A DNA stretch of 55,227 nt. Source: Veillonella absiana (GTDB lineage Bacteria > Bacillota > Negativicutes > Veillonellales > Veillonellaceae). The DNA lies in the NCBI RefSeq assembly GCF_032970905.1, contig NZ_JAWJZA010000017.1; one strand, written 5' to 3'. Positions within the stretch are counted from its first letter, which is position 1. The number at the start of each line of letters is the position of its first letter. The notes under the pieces were generated by a model that did no database searches, was not told the origin of the DNA, and saw nothing but the letters and a program-made list of their open reading frames with translations. Below, piece after piece: positions 8,146-17,601 of the stretch. The position numbers and the translations under genes were made by a program.

Positions 8146-9801
8146 ATGAATCCATTAAAACAAGAATTAAACATTAATAATGAACGTTACCAAATTATTG
8201 TATCCGTAAAAGAACAATATTTAGATGGTATTTTAACAGTTGAAGAAGGCAATAAAATTTTGCGTGAAAAACTTGGTACATGCACACCAGACGAATTTGC
8301 CTTCGCAGAGCAAAGTTTGAAAGGCGTGTACAAAGACGAAGAGATCCTTGATCGTATGGATGATTTGTTGGTATTGTTCGATGGCGTATTGGTGCGTGCA
8401 GAAAATACATATCCAGTGAACCATCCGTTATGGGTTTACATCGAAGAAATCAATGCCATGGAAAAGGTATTGCTCGAAGCGGATGAGTTGTTGAAACAAG
8501 AAAACTTCATCAAAAATCCTTGGCTTGGTATTTTCGACTCCTTGAACCAATGGCGCCGCCATTTATCTCGTAAGCAAAATCAATTGTACCCAGTACTTGA
8601 GGACCATGGTTTTGATCGTCCAACACGTATTATGTGGACCTTTGATGATAGTGTTCGTGATGCTATTAGCCGTTCCTTCGGTTATTTGCGCGACGACCAA
8701 ACAGAAGATTTCCTTGCTACAATGCCTGATACCATCGATAAAATCCGTGATTTGTACTCCAAAGAATTGGAAGTATTATTACCTACAGCGATTAAAATTT
8801 TGAGCGATGCTGAATTCGTTCGCATGAGTAAAGGTGACCATGAAATTGGTTTCGCTATCATTGCGCCACCACCTTTGTACACTGTAGACGGTGTGACAGG
8901 TGATGAACCAACTTATGCAACAACAGCAGCGGCAGCACAAGCACAAGCTAATGCTAACGCTGGTGCCGTAGCTGCCAATGCAGGTATGCCAAATGAATTC
9001 CTTCAAGATTTAGCGCAATTGCTTGGTAAATATACTGGCGGTTCCGTTGGCGGCGGTGCACCGCTTGACCCTAAAACTACTGTACTTGATGTGGCCACTG
9101 GTAAATTGACGCTAGATCAAATCAATTTGTTGTTCAAACATATGCCTGTAGACTTGTCCTATGTGGATGAAAATGAACTCGTTAAATTCTACAGTGACAC
9201 AAAACATCGTATTTTCCCTCGTAGCGCCAACGTAATCGGTCGTGAGGTTAAGAATTGTCACCCTGCGAAGAGCGTACACGTAGTAGAGGAAATTATCGAA
9301 AAATTCCGCAGTGGCGAACAGAGTCAAGCTGAATTCTGGATTAATAAACCAGAGGTGTTCATCTACGTATTGTACACAGCGATTCGTGACGAGGATGGCA
9401 ACTTCAAAGGTGTTCTTGAAATGATGCAGGACTGCACACACATCCGTTCCCTTGAGGGCTCCCGTACGTTGTTGACTTGGGATGGCGATACCTTTGTTGG
9501 TGAAAGTTCCAAAATTACTGATACAGCTGCTAGTGAACAAACTGAAGAGACTAGCAATGATACCGAACAAAAAGGAGAATTCAAAATTACTTCCTCCACA
9601 ACATTGTCTGAGCTCATCAAACATAGTCCTGATATTGTAGATTATTTGATTACCATCAATCCCAAATTTGAAATGTTAAAATCTCCAATGGTTAAGGTTA
9701 TGTCTAAAGTGGCATCTTTGAAAATGATTTCTGAGCGTGGTGATTTGAACCTTAATACATTAATTAAAGATGTGGATGCATTTATTAATAAAAGAAAGTA
9801 A
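8146..9801 (+). CDS. DUF438 protein with hemerythrin-like, PAS and DUF1858 regions
   Basis: A cytoplasmic multidomain protein of 551 residues, probably a redox or gas sensor or oxygen-handling protein (inference from domains). The N-terminal 70 or so residues resemble DUF438. Residues about 85-215 look hemerythrin-like (NHPLWVYIEEINAMEK, WRRHLSRKQNQLYPVLEDHG), which fits iron binding by His/Glu. A low-complexity Ala/Asn linker follows at about 265-285. Next comes a PAS-like module (IDLSYVDENELVKFYSD-type segment near 335-455), and a DUF1858-like end (TTLSELIKHSPDIVDYLITI). AGGAGG lies just before ATG 8146. It is monocistronic between terminators. Confidence 0.75.
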   Translation: MNPLKQELNINNERYQIIVSVKEQYLDGILTVEEGNKILREKLGTCTPDEFAFAEQSLKGVYKDEEILDRMDDLLVLFDGVLVRAENTYPVNHPLWVYIEEINAMEKVLLEADELLKQENFIKNPWLGIFDSLNQWRRHLSRKQNQLYPVLEDHGFDRPTRIMWTFDDSVRDAISRSFGYLRDDQTEDFLATMPDTIDKIRDLYSKELEVLLPTAIKILSDAEFVRMSKGDHEIGFAIIAPPPLYTVDGVTGDEPTYATTAAAAQAQANANAGAVAANAGMPNEFLQDLAQLLGKYTGGSVGGGAPLDPKTTVLDVATGKLTLDQINLLFKHMPVDLSYVDENELVKFYSDTKHRIFPRSANVIGREVKNCHPAKSVHVVEEIIEKFRSGEQSQAEFWINKPEVFIYVLYTAIRDEDGNFKGVLEMMQDCTHIRSLEGSRTLLTWDGDTFVGESSKITDTAASEQTEETSNDTEQKGEFKITSSTTLSELIKHSPDIVDYLITINPKFEMLKSPMVKVMSKVASLKMISERGDLNLNTLIKDVDAFINKRK

Positions 9802-9827
9802 TTGAATCTATATTAATTCATTAAATT

Positions 9828-9867
9828 AAAAATCCTTGGGCATGTAAAATGTCCCAAGGATTTTTAT
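9828..9867 (+). terminator. Intrinsic terminator after the DUF438 gene
   Basis: AAAAATCCTTGGG (9828-9840) pairs perfectly with CCCAAGGATTTTT (9853-9865), with extra pairing inside the loop (CA...TG). The A-run/T-run edges let it work in both directions. Confidence 0.9.
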
Positions 9868-9932
9868 AGTGGGGCAATTTATGTCCTAGCAAGGCGTGTT
9901 GATAGTGACTAGCTTTCATGAAAAATATTACT

Positions 9933-9978
9933 AATAGTCATGAATATTTTTACCAATCCTATGACCAATAGTCATGGA
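9933..9978. repeat. Two direct copies of AATAGTCATGRA before the PEPCK gene
   Basis: AATAGTCATGAA starts at 9933 and AATAGTCATGGA at 9967, 34 bp apart (about three helical turns). They lie 140-190 bp before the start at 10121. A palindrome TTGTATACAA sits at 10004-10013. The 300-bp gap therefore holds a terminator, these repeats and probably a regulated promoter, which I cannot place with confidence. Confidence 0.4.
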
Positions 9979-10120
9979 AACTATAGTGTTTATGCGGAGT
10001 TTCTTGTATACAAAATATCGATTACAAGCTAAAATAAGAATAATAGAGGTTTTTTGCAAATTTGTAATGATCTTTTACAAGGATACTGGTAAAAAAAGAT
10101 AGAGATGAGGGTATGGAATT

Positions 10121-11749
10121 ATGTCAACAAGACGCGTTTGGAATCAAAGCGAAATTAAACAAAATCCATTATTTTCTAAGTTACGTAGTACAATTGAAAC
10201 TGCATTTTATGGAAATAATGTAACTGTTATGGAATCTGTAGCACAGTGTTATGAGTATGCTATAAAAGAACCAGGTGTCATCAAATTGGACATGCCTGTT
10301 TATAATCCTGTAGAACAAGGCTTGCCTGAGGATGCAAAAGTTCTTGTTACTAACGATGGCCGTACAACTGGTCGTTATGCGAAAGCTCGTCACATTATCG
10401 GTGACGAAGGTATCGATGAAGTGGAATTGTGCGGTATTGCTCGCGATGCAGTATATGATAGCCGTGGTAAAGAATGGATTGCAGCGACAACCATTGTTGG
10501 TTTGGATGAAAAGTTCACTGCTAAAGCGCATTTGATGATTCCAAAAGATCACGCGTCCATTTTGTACTCTTGGATTATGAACTTCCAATTCTTCCATGCA
10601 GGATTGCTTGAATTTTACAAAAATAGTGAAGAATACCCTGAAGGCGACATTTATATTTATTCTGACCCGGATTATGTAGTGCCTGATATGCCAGGTGGTT
10701 TGGCAATTTTTGACCCAGCCTATAACTGTGCGATGATTTTAGGCATGCGTTATTTTGGGGAGCACAAAAAAGGGACATTGACATTAGGTTGGTCCTTAGC
10801 AAACCGTTACGGCTATGTGGCCTGCCATGGTGGTATGAAACGCTATAATCTTGGCGAAGATAAGAGCTTTACTATCGGTGTATTTGGATTGTCCGGCTCT
10901 GGTAAATCTACATTGACTCATGAAAAACATGATGGACGTTACGACATCTCCGTTTTGCATGATGATGCATATATTATTAACACTGCCGATTTATCCTCCA
11001 TTGCGATGGAACCAACATATTTCGACAAAATGCAGGATTATCCAGTGGAACACCCTGCGAATAAATACTTATTGACATTGCAAAATGTGGGCGTTACATT
11101 GGATGAAAATGGACATAAGGTTGTATTGGCTGAGGATGTTCGTAACAATAATGGCCGTGCTATCAAATCTCAATTCTGGACAGACAACCGCGTTAATTAC
11201 GTGGGTGAACCAGTAAATGCTATAATTTGGTTGATGAAAGACCAAACATTGCCTCCAATGGTGAAAATTAATGACCCTGTTTTGGCGTCCACTATGGGCG
11301 CTACATTGGCGACACGTCGTACTACTGCTGAAAAACTTGATGCTAATGTGGATCCAAATGCGTTGGTTATTGAACCATATGCCAATCCGTTCCGTACATA
11401 TCCTTTGGTACGAGATTATGAAAGCTACAAAAAACTTTTCTGCGAATGTGGTGTAGATTGCTATATCATGAATACAGGTTTCTTCTTGGATAAGAAAATC
11501 CCTAAAGAAGTAACACTTGGTTTGTTAGAAGAGTTAGTAGAAGGTACATTGGCATTTAAACAATTTGGCAATTATGAAAACTTGGATTACGTACCAGTAG
11601 AAGGTTTTGAACCACCATTTGACGTGCGTGAATACCATCACTCTTTGCACAAAGCCTTTGAATTCCGCTATGATTATGTAGAGGAATTAAAAGGTAAGAA
11701 AAATGAATTGCCACAAGAAGTAATGGATGTATTGAAAACATTAATGTAA
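10121..11749 (+). CDS. pckA: Phosphoenolpyruvate carboxykinase (ATP) family, divergent member
   Basis: Interconverts oxaloacetate plus ATP with PEP, CO2 and ADP in the cytosol; in an anaerobe living on lactate or dicarboxylates it would link C4 acids to gluconeogenesis. The 542-residue length matches the ATP-dependent class. The P-loop is GVFGLSGSGKSTLT (about residues 252-265), followed by LHDDAYII at the metal-binding position where classical enzymes have GDDEHGW-like sequence. The C-terminal part has TTAEKLDANVDPNALVIEPY and an NTGFF segment like the NTGW of the family. Because the metal loop differs, it belongs to a diverged subgroup and activity should not be taken for granted. Terminators on both sides make it monocistronic. 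Confidence 0.75.
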   Translation: MSTRRVWNQSEIKQNPLFSKLRSTIETAFYGNNVTVMESVAQCYEYAIKEPGVIKLDMPVYNPVEQGLPEDAKVLVTNDGRTTGRYAKARHIIGDEGIDEVELCGIARDAVYDSRGKEWIAATTIVGLDEKFTAKAHLMIPKDHASILYSWIMNFQFFHAGLLEFYKNSEEYPEGDIYIYSDPDYVVPDMPGGLAIFDPAYNCAMILGMRYFGEHKKGTLTLGWSLANRYGYVACHGGMKRYNLGEDKSFTIGVFGLSGSGKSTLTHEKHDGRYDISVLHDDAYIINTADLSSIAMEPTYFDKMQDYPVEHPANKYLLTLQNVGVTLDENGHKVVLAEDVRNNNGRAIKSQFWTDNRVNYVGEPVNAIIWLMKDQTLPPMVKINDPVLASTMGATLATRRTTAEKLDANVDPNALVIEPYANPFRTYPLVRDYESYKKLFCECGVDCYIMNTGFFLDKKIPKEVTLGLLEELVEGTLAFKQFGNYENLDYVPVEGFEPPFDVREYHHSLHKAFEFRYDYVEELKGKKNELPQEVMDVLKTLM

Positions 11750-11784
11750 TACTAAAGGTATCGTTGATTAGCGATACTGAATAA

Positions 11785-11819
11785 GAAAAAGCTGACTCCT
11801 GTTGTGGGTCAGCTTTTTT
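11785..11819 (+). terminator. Intrinsic terminator after pckA
   Basis: AAAAAGCTGACTC / GGGTCAGCTTTTTT stem with a short loop and a T-run ending near 11819. Confidence 0.9.
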
Positions 11820-11897
11820 GCGGTAAAAATGTGGCGTATAGGAAAGATGGGAAATACGGATTGTGTATTTCTCATCCTCAGGTGTATACTAGGTGAC

Positions 11898-12641
11898 TTA
11901 TAGTTTATCTTGATTTGTTTTCACAAAATCCGCCACATCTTTGGTCATGATATCTATATAATCAAGAGTGGTATGAGCATTGGCGAAATTAAATTGAGCG
12001 ACTTTATTTTTGCGGTTATTATCAGATTCCTCTTTCTTGATGGCTTCATCTATAACGAGGGCCAGTAATGTAGCTGGAATGATAACAACACCGTCAGTGT
12101 CACCAAAGATAATGTCGCCTGGATTGATATGAGTATCCCCAATTTGGATGGGCACATTAATACCGCCTAGTTCTTCTTTCGTAGGACGTTTGGGGAGGCT
12201 ACCACGAGAAAATACGGGCATATCAAGTTCTGCGATACCTTGGCGATCACGGATGTAGCCGTCAATGACAATGCCAGAACAATGGTTGCGAGCAGATAAT
12301 AGAGCCTGAATATCGCCCATATAGGCAACGTTGGTACATTCATCAATGGAAATGATGAGTATATGATCTTGTGCGTGTGTAGCCATCGCAAGGTGCAACG
12401 GTAGACTCGTGCCATTAGGCGCGTAAATTGTAGTAGCCGTACCAATCATAGGCGTGTCATAGTGACGAATTTCTTGGATGCCTCCTGGTAAACAACCGCC
12501 TATATGAACTGGTTGTTCAGCAGGAGATAAACGGCCAAGCACGACATCTAGTGCATCGCTGAGTACGCAAGAGGATAACGGTTTTAGTGCTTCTAGTTGC
12601 GTAGTTGTTAAACTTGCCTTATTGGGATTAATAGTAATCAT
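11898..12641 (-). CDS. RraA-family aldolase-like protein (4-hydroxy-4-methyl-2-oxoglutarate aldolase type)
   Basis: Members of this family cleave 4-hydroxy-4-methyl-2-oxoglutarate or decarboxylate oxaloacetate; others bind RNase E. The 247-residue product has the fold's conserved stretch GIVIDGYIRDRQGIAELDMP, containing the Arg-Asp pair used by the aldolases, and GDIIFGDTDGVVIIP. ATG at 12641 is chosen because GAGG lies upstream of it; the longer frame to 12671 would add ten residues without a site. It is downstream of a broken organic-anion transporter on the same strand, which suggests a former uptake-and-cleavage pair for a C4-C6 dicarboxylate. The exact substrate is not visible. Confidence 0.75.
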   Translation of the reverse strand: MITINPNKASLTTTQLEALKPLSSCVLSDALDVVLGRLSPAEQPVHIGGCLPGGIQEIRHYDTPMIGTATTIYAPNGTSLPLHLAMATHAQDHILIISIDECTNVAYMGDIQALLSARNHCSGIVIDGYIRDRQGIAELDMPVFSRGSLPKRPTKEELGGINVPIQIGDTHINPGDIIFGDTDGVVIIPATLLALVIDEAIKKEESDNNRKNKVAQFNFANAHTTLDYIDIMTKDVADFVKTNQDKL

Positions 12642-12735
12642 AGGTGACCTCACTTTCACAAAAACTGCCATAGATTAACTGGTCTATGACAGTTTTTACT
12701 TTTAGTATATAGTTCTTAACAGGGTTCGGCAATTC

Positions 12736-13366
12736 TTAGAGGAGTGCCTCAATACCACGATATACGCCGGTGATAGCCATAACAGAGAGAATCACCATCG
12801 TGATAATAGCCCAAATGAGTAACTCTACAAATAATTTGCGACTTTCTTCGAGCCACATCATTGATGCCACCAGTAGCTAATAATTCACGTACTAACAAAC
12901 CTTCTGGAGTGATAGGTGACATACGACCTGCAAAGGCGCCAAAGTCAGCAATGAGTGCCATCATTAATGGATTGAATCCACGGGCGATGGCTACTGGAAT
13001 GGCAAAGGCTGGTAAAATCGCCAGTAATGGAATAGATCCAGGTCCTACAGCGGTTAAAATATAGCCCACCAAGAACATTACGATAGGAATGAGCCAATTG
13101 TGTTTACCTACCATACTTACACTACGTTTTGCCACAAGTTCTATGGTGCCATTTACGTTTAAAATACTAAATAAGAATGTTACACCAATAAGGGTGAAGA
13201 ATAGGTTTCCATTAAATCCAGTGATGATTTGTTTGTCGTTAAGCCCCATGATATGGCCCATAAAGAAGGCTGCCATAATGGACAATACACCAACATTGAG
13301 CTTTCTGAAAAAGCCGATAGTGATAGCGGCAACGAGAAATAGGATTGTTAATACTGCCATACTCAT
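12736..13366 (-). pseudogene. Frameshifted, shortened dicarboxylate/anion transporter (MatC N-terminal type)
   Basis: From ATG 13366 (AAAGGAG upstream) the frame gives a membrane protein with repeated hydrophobic helices and GPGSIPLLAILPAFAIPVAIA and FGAFAGRMSPITPEG, typical of the N-terminal half of MatC/SLC13-like carriers. After the LLATGGIND region (about 12860) the frame yields nonsense to 12749. Shifting by one base restores a good membrane segment, WLEESRKLFVELLIWAIITM, running to a TAA at 12736-12738. Even repaired, the product would be about 209 residues, half the usual 420 or so. An internal deletion in addition to the frame break is therefore likely. It lies upstream of the RraA-like gene. 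Confidence 0.75.
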
Positions 13367-13477
13367 AATAATGTCGCTCCTTTAGCTAATATCAGAATCC
13401 TATATATTGGAGAATGGAAGGGCTCTGACGGTAGCATAATTATTTACTTAAATTGGGAATTAGATTGGTTATAGTGA

Positions 13478-14515
13478 CTATTTAAATACAATCGTTGTTG
13501 GGCTACCTGTTTCAATAGTGGTACCACTGAATGTAAGGGCTCCTGTTACAGGATCAGCCTTGAAGATACGAATTGTATCGAAATCTTCGTTTGCAATAAT
13601 GAGGTCCTCGCCATCGGGAGAGAACATAAAGAAACGTGGTGTGAGGCCTAATACGGAATCATAACCAAGGGTGGTGAGGAATCCTGTTTCCTCATTGATG
13701 CGGTAGGATACTACACTTTCATGAATACGATTTGTACCGTAAAGGAATTTTTGGTTTGGACTGATGAGAACCGCACTCGCCTGACCTTGACCTGTATAGG
13801 TTTCTGGTATGGAAGGAATGATTTGGCGTGGTTCTAATGTGCCAGCTTGGTCGTCAAAACGATAGTATGTTACGGAGTTACCTTTTTCGTTCATTAAATA
13901 TACACGTTTGTTGTCTTTGCTCACTGCTAGAGTGCGAGGCTCCGCATAAGTTCTAGCATCAATGTGGAAATGCTCTACTAGTTCACCGGTATCATTGTTA
14001 ACTTTGAATACATAGACACGTTCATAACCAATATGACGACCTTGTGTTGGCACAAGTAACCAGTTACCTGTTTGGTCTAATTCACATTGATGAGCATGGG
14101 ATACGCCTTCAGGCGTGAGACCCGCGATATGTGCTACATAGATGGCATCGCCAAGACTACCATCTTCTTGAATTGGCAATGTTGCCACAGCACCACCTTG
14201 GAGTGAAGCTACGAAGACGAATTTATTGTTAATGGATGGTACAACATATACCGGATTTTTGCCTTCAGCGCGCACTGTATTGAGATGTTCGATAGTGCCA
14301 TCTTCTTTTATTTTGAAAGCACTTACATCGTTTAAATCACCGTGTACTGTGTAGAGATAATTTTTATTTCTATCTAGGCAGAAATAGGATGGGTTATCCA
14401 AAATAGGAAACGTCTGGATGAGTTTCCAATCGTGACCGTTAACATCATATACATTAATACCTTTGCCTCGAGCATTTCTGTGTTCAGTGGTGCGGCAACC
14501 TACATATGCAAACAT
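13478..14515 (-). CDS. Lactonase-family seven-bladed beta-propeller protein
   Basis: 345 residues with the repeating blade pattern of the 6-phosphogluconolactonase/YbhE (lactonase) family: DRNKNYLYTVHGD, QCELDQTGNWLLVPTQG, VSKDNKRVYLMNEKG, ISPNQKFLYGTNR and FSPDGEDLIIANEDFDTIRIF. No signal peptide, so it is cytoplasmic. AGGAGG stands just before ATG 14515. Family members hydrolyse sugar lactones or act on related cyclic compounds; the substrate cannot be assigned. It is separated from the aconitase remnant by a terminator and from the transporter by 111 bp. Confidence 0.8.
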   Translation of the reverse strand: MFAYVGCRTTEHRNARGKGINVYDVNGHDWKLIQTFPILDNPSYFCLDRNKNYLYTVHGDLNDVSAFKIKEDGTIEHLNTVRAEGKNPVYVVPSINNKFVFVASLQGGAVATLPIQEDGSLGDAIYVAHIAGLTPEGVSHAHQCELDQTGNWLLVPTQGRHIGYERVYVFKVNNDTGELVEHFHIDARTYAEPRTLAVSKDNKRVYLMNEKGNSVTYYRFDDQAGTLEPRQIIPSIPETYTGQGQASAVLISPNQKFLYGTNRIHESVVSYRINEETGFLTTLGYDSVLGLTPRFFMFSPDGEDLIIANEDFDTIRIFKADPVTGALTFSGTTIETGSPTTIVFK

Positions 14516-14539
14516 AAGAACCTCCTGTTTTGGGGATAA

Positions 14540-14574
14540 AAATAGTGCGTATCGCGGTAAATGCGATACGCACT
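14540..14574 (-). terminator. Intrinsic terminator of the aconitase remnant
   Basis: Perfect 12-bp stem AGTGCGTATCGC (14544-14555) / GCGATACGCACT (14563-14574). On the minus strand it is followed by ATTTTTAT, so it ends transcription coming from the aconitase gene. Confidence 0.85.
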
Positions 14575-14694
14575 ACCTCTTACAAATCGTTGAGTGTAAA
14601 ATTGTTAGAGATTAAATTATTACTGTGTTAATAGTGTGTAGCATCTTGATTTATTGAGTAATAATAGATGCTAATTTTTACTATATTTAATATT

Positions 14695-15702
14695 TTAAGC
14701 ATTATTTTTAGCTTGTACTTGGCGTAATTGTCCACCATCGATGAGGATATTTACTTCTCGCTCAGTGAGTTCTGTTTTTGTTTCGAAGGAGAATCCTTTT
14801 GTAAGGTTTTCCACTATGATGTTGCGAGATTTCAACTGTTCAGGGAAGTTTGTGATTTTCAATTCATCATCCTGATTAATTTTATCGTAATCTGCAAGGT
14901 CTACGAAGTTGAGTGGTATTACACCGTGATTGATTAAATTATTTTTATGGATACGGGCTAAGGATTTTGTGATGACTGCTTTTACACCAAGATACATTGG
15001 GGCGATAGCTGCATGTTCACGAGAGGAGCCTTGACCATAGTTTTCACCACCTACGATAAAGGATTTACCATAACCTTCAGCACGTTTTACGAAATCTGGG
15101 TCGATGCGACTGAATGTAATTTGACTGATAGCTGGAATATTGGAACGTAATGCGGAGAATTGAGCGTTTGCAGGAATGATATCGTCTGTGGTGATATTGT
15201 CTGGACGGTATGCGGAAACATGGGCTTGAATCGTGTCTGGCAATGGCTCATTAATTGGCATTGGTTGGATGTTTGGACCGCGGATAATTTCTACATCGCT
15301 AGTATCGCCTTCAGTTGGAGGGATAATCATATTATCGTCGATGATGAAAGTCTTAGGCTCCTCCACCGTTAATAATACATCGGTCACACCTTCAGCAATT
15401 GGATCTGTAATATATCCTTTGATAGCTGTGATGGCAGCAGCTTCTGGGCTACCAAGATATACGGAAGCATCGAGTGTACCGCTGCGGCCTTTAAAGTTAC
15501 GGTTTGATGTACGGAAGGATACGCCATGTGTACGTGGGGCTTGGCCAATACCAACGCAAGGGCCACAACCGCATTCAAGAATACGGGCACCAGCATCAAC
15601 GAGTGTAGAGATAATGCCATCGCGAAGTGCCATGGAGAAGATTTGACGACTCCCAGCTGCGATAACAAGACTTACATTAGGATGCACTACATGACCTTTC
15701 TT
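14695..15702 (-). pseudogene. 3' part of an aconitate hydratase gene, 5' half missing
   Basis: The frame encodes the C-terminal half of a bacterial aconitase: HPNVSLVIAAGSRQIF, ARILECGCGPCVGIGQAP (two of the three cluster cysteines, in CGPC), FRTSNRNFKGRSGT and the swivel-domain loop GGENYGQGSSREHAAIAPM. It gives about 330 residues, where full enzymes of this class have about 640. The first cluster cysteine and the N-terminal domains are absent. Coding similarity continues upstream of the GTG at 15687 (KGHVVHPNV) and stops at about 15697-15705, where a CO dehydrogenase fragment begins on the other strand. Without its first half it cannot be an active aconitase. Confidence 0.85.
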
Positions 15703-17231
15703 TGATCGAAGTAGCTACTGCATTTGGTCTTGAAACAGAAAATCGTGAAATTAAAGACATTGCTAATGATGTAGCAGATATCTTAATTGATGATTTGAGC
15801 CGTGCGATGCCAGGCGAATATTTGACGATTAAACATATGGCACCAGAAGAGCGGCAAAAAGTATGGGCAGGACTCGATATTCTCCCAATCTCTGCGTATA
15901 ATGAAGCGTTTGATACATACCATCGTACTTGTGTAGGTACAGATGGTGATTGGTTCAGCAATATGCGTGCCTTCTTGCGTTGCGGGTTAGCATTTACTTT
16001 CACAGGCGTAGTAGCCGCAGATATCGCCACAGATATTTTGTACGGTGAAGGTGAAATCCGTAATTGCCGCGTTAATGTGGGCGCATTAGAGAAAAACTAT
16101 GTAAATATTGCGGTACATGGTCATTTGCCAATGCTCGTTTCCAAAGTTGTAGAACTTGGTAATAGCGAAGAGTACCAACAAAAAGCAAGAGAAATTGGCG
16201 CTAAAGGCGTTAATTTCTACGGTATTTGTTGCTCTGGTTTGGCGGCAATGTACCGTTATGAAAACGTTATTCCATTGAGTAATGCTGTAGGTGCAGAACT
16301 TGTTCTTGGTACTGGTGCTTTTGATTTATGGTGTGCCGACATTCAAGACGTGTACCCGGCTATCATGGACGTTGCAAAATGTACGCAAACTGTTGTTGTC
16401 ACAACATCTGATGCGGCGCGTTTGCCTGGCTCTGAGCATTATGCATACGATCGTTTCCATTCCAACATGGGCGATACTGAAAAGATTGCTCGTAAAATTA
16501 TGGACCGTGCTCTTCAAGCACACTGGGAACGCCGTGGTTTACCTGTATTCATTCCACCATATGAGGTGAAAGGTAAAGTTGGTTTCAACCCTTACAACGT
16601 AGGTCAAACATTTGGTTATGATAAAATTGCGAAAGCATTGGAGTACGGCCAAATCCGTGGTGTAGTTAATATCGTAGGTTGTTCTAACCCTCGTGTTGTA
16701 TTCGAAAAACCAACATACGAAATAGCTCTTGAAATGTTGAAAAACGACATCGTGATTTTAACAAACGGTTGTGCATCTTTCCCATTATTAAAGATGGGCC
16801 TATGTGATCCAGACTCTGTTATGGAAAAATGCGGACCTGGTTTACAAGCATTCTTCAAGGAAACAGATATGCCACCAGTATGGCATGTAGGAGAGTGCGT
16901 AGATAACGCGAAATCCTCCGGTATTTTCGGCGCTATCACTGGTCAATTTGGCCGTGCGTTGAAAGATATGCCATTCGCTATGTCCAGTCCTGAATGGTCT
17001 AACGAAGAAGGCGTATGTGCGTCTTTGGGGTTCCGTTTGCATGGTATAAACTCTTACCACTGCGTAGAGCCACCTGTACAGGGTTTTAAAAAAGTAACAG
17101 ACTTCCTGAAAAAAGACAGCACTGAATACTTGGGCTCTGTCATGTATGTACATACAGACGGAAAAACAGTAGCTGCTAAAATTATTGAGGATATAAATGC
17201 TAAACGTAGAGCATTAGGTTGGAAAATCTAA
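15702..17231 (+). pseudogene. 3' part of an anaerobic CO dehydrogenase (CooS-like) gene, 5' end missing
   Basis: The 509 codons match the region of CooS after the N-terminal cysteine clusters. Visible are VHGHLPML (His ligand), FYGICCSGLAAMYRYE, VVNIVGCSNPR, LTNGCASFPLLKMG and HVGECVDNAKSS, all near C-cluster ligands of the Ni-Fe-S site. The N-terminal cysteines for clusters D and B and the proton-relay His are missing, since families run to about 630 residues. The only start is a TTG with no ribosome binding site. Two positions differ from classical CODH: DIQD where the ligand cysteine of DIQC is expected, and NEEGV where the catalytic lysine of EKAV is expected. The gene was thus non-classical before it was cut. 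Confidence 0.82.
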
Positions 17232-17246
17232 CCTTTAAAACCTTGT

Positions 17247-17323
17247 GAAAGAAAATACACCTTCCGAAAAGCCGCCAAAGAGACAAGCTCTAAGTCGTTT
17301 TTCGAAAGGTGTATTTTTCTTTC
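17247..17323 (+). terminator. Long hairpin terminator after the CODH remnant, with the conserved apical motif
   Basis: Outer arms 17247-17270 and 17298-17323 pair nearly perfectly (AATACACCTT / AAGGTGTATT) and end in TTTTTCTTTC. The apex carries AGAGACAAGCTCTAAG, a variant of the motif found in three other hairpins of this window. In the 277 bp from here to the next hairpin I see no gene or clear site. Confidence 0.8.
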
Positions 17324-17601
17324 TGCCCTACCTGTAAACGTTCTGATTTTACAATCTAATGCCTGGATGTGTATTATATACATCCTCAATAATTTTAGCA
17401 CCAGGGGAAAGGCGCGAGGGGGTGTGGAGGAGAGAATCTATAATAGTTGCTCAATGATGGAATTTTACAGCTATATACCTAGCCGTAAATGAGCGTATTT
17501 CTACGCCCTCTCCCAAATAGTTGTGGCGCCTTAATCAAACGGTATTTCAAGACAATTTTATCTATGGTTCTAGCGTGCCTAATTCTGCGATACCGCTGTA
17601 A

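Noticed and set aside
15233..15646. A 137-codon plus-strand frame
   Set aside because: It lies opposite the aconitase remnant; the minus-strand frame has clear family motifs, so this is a shadow.
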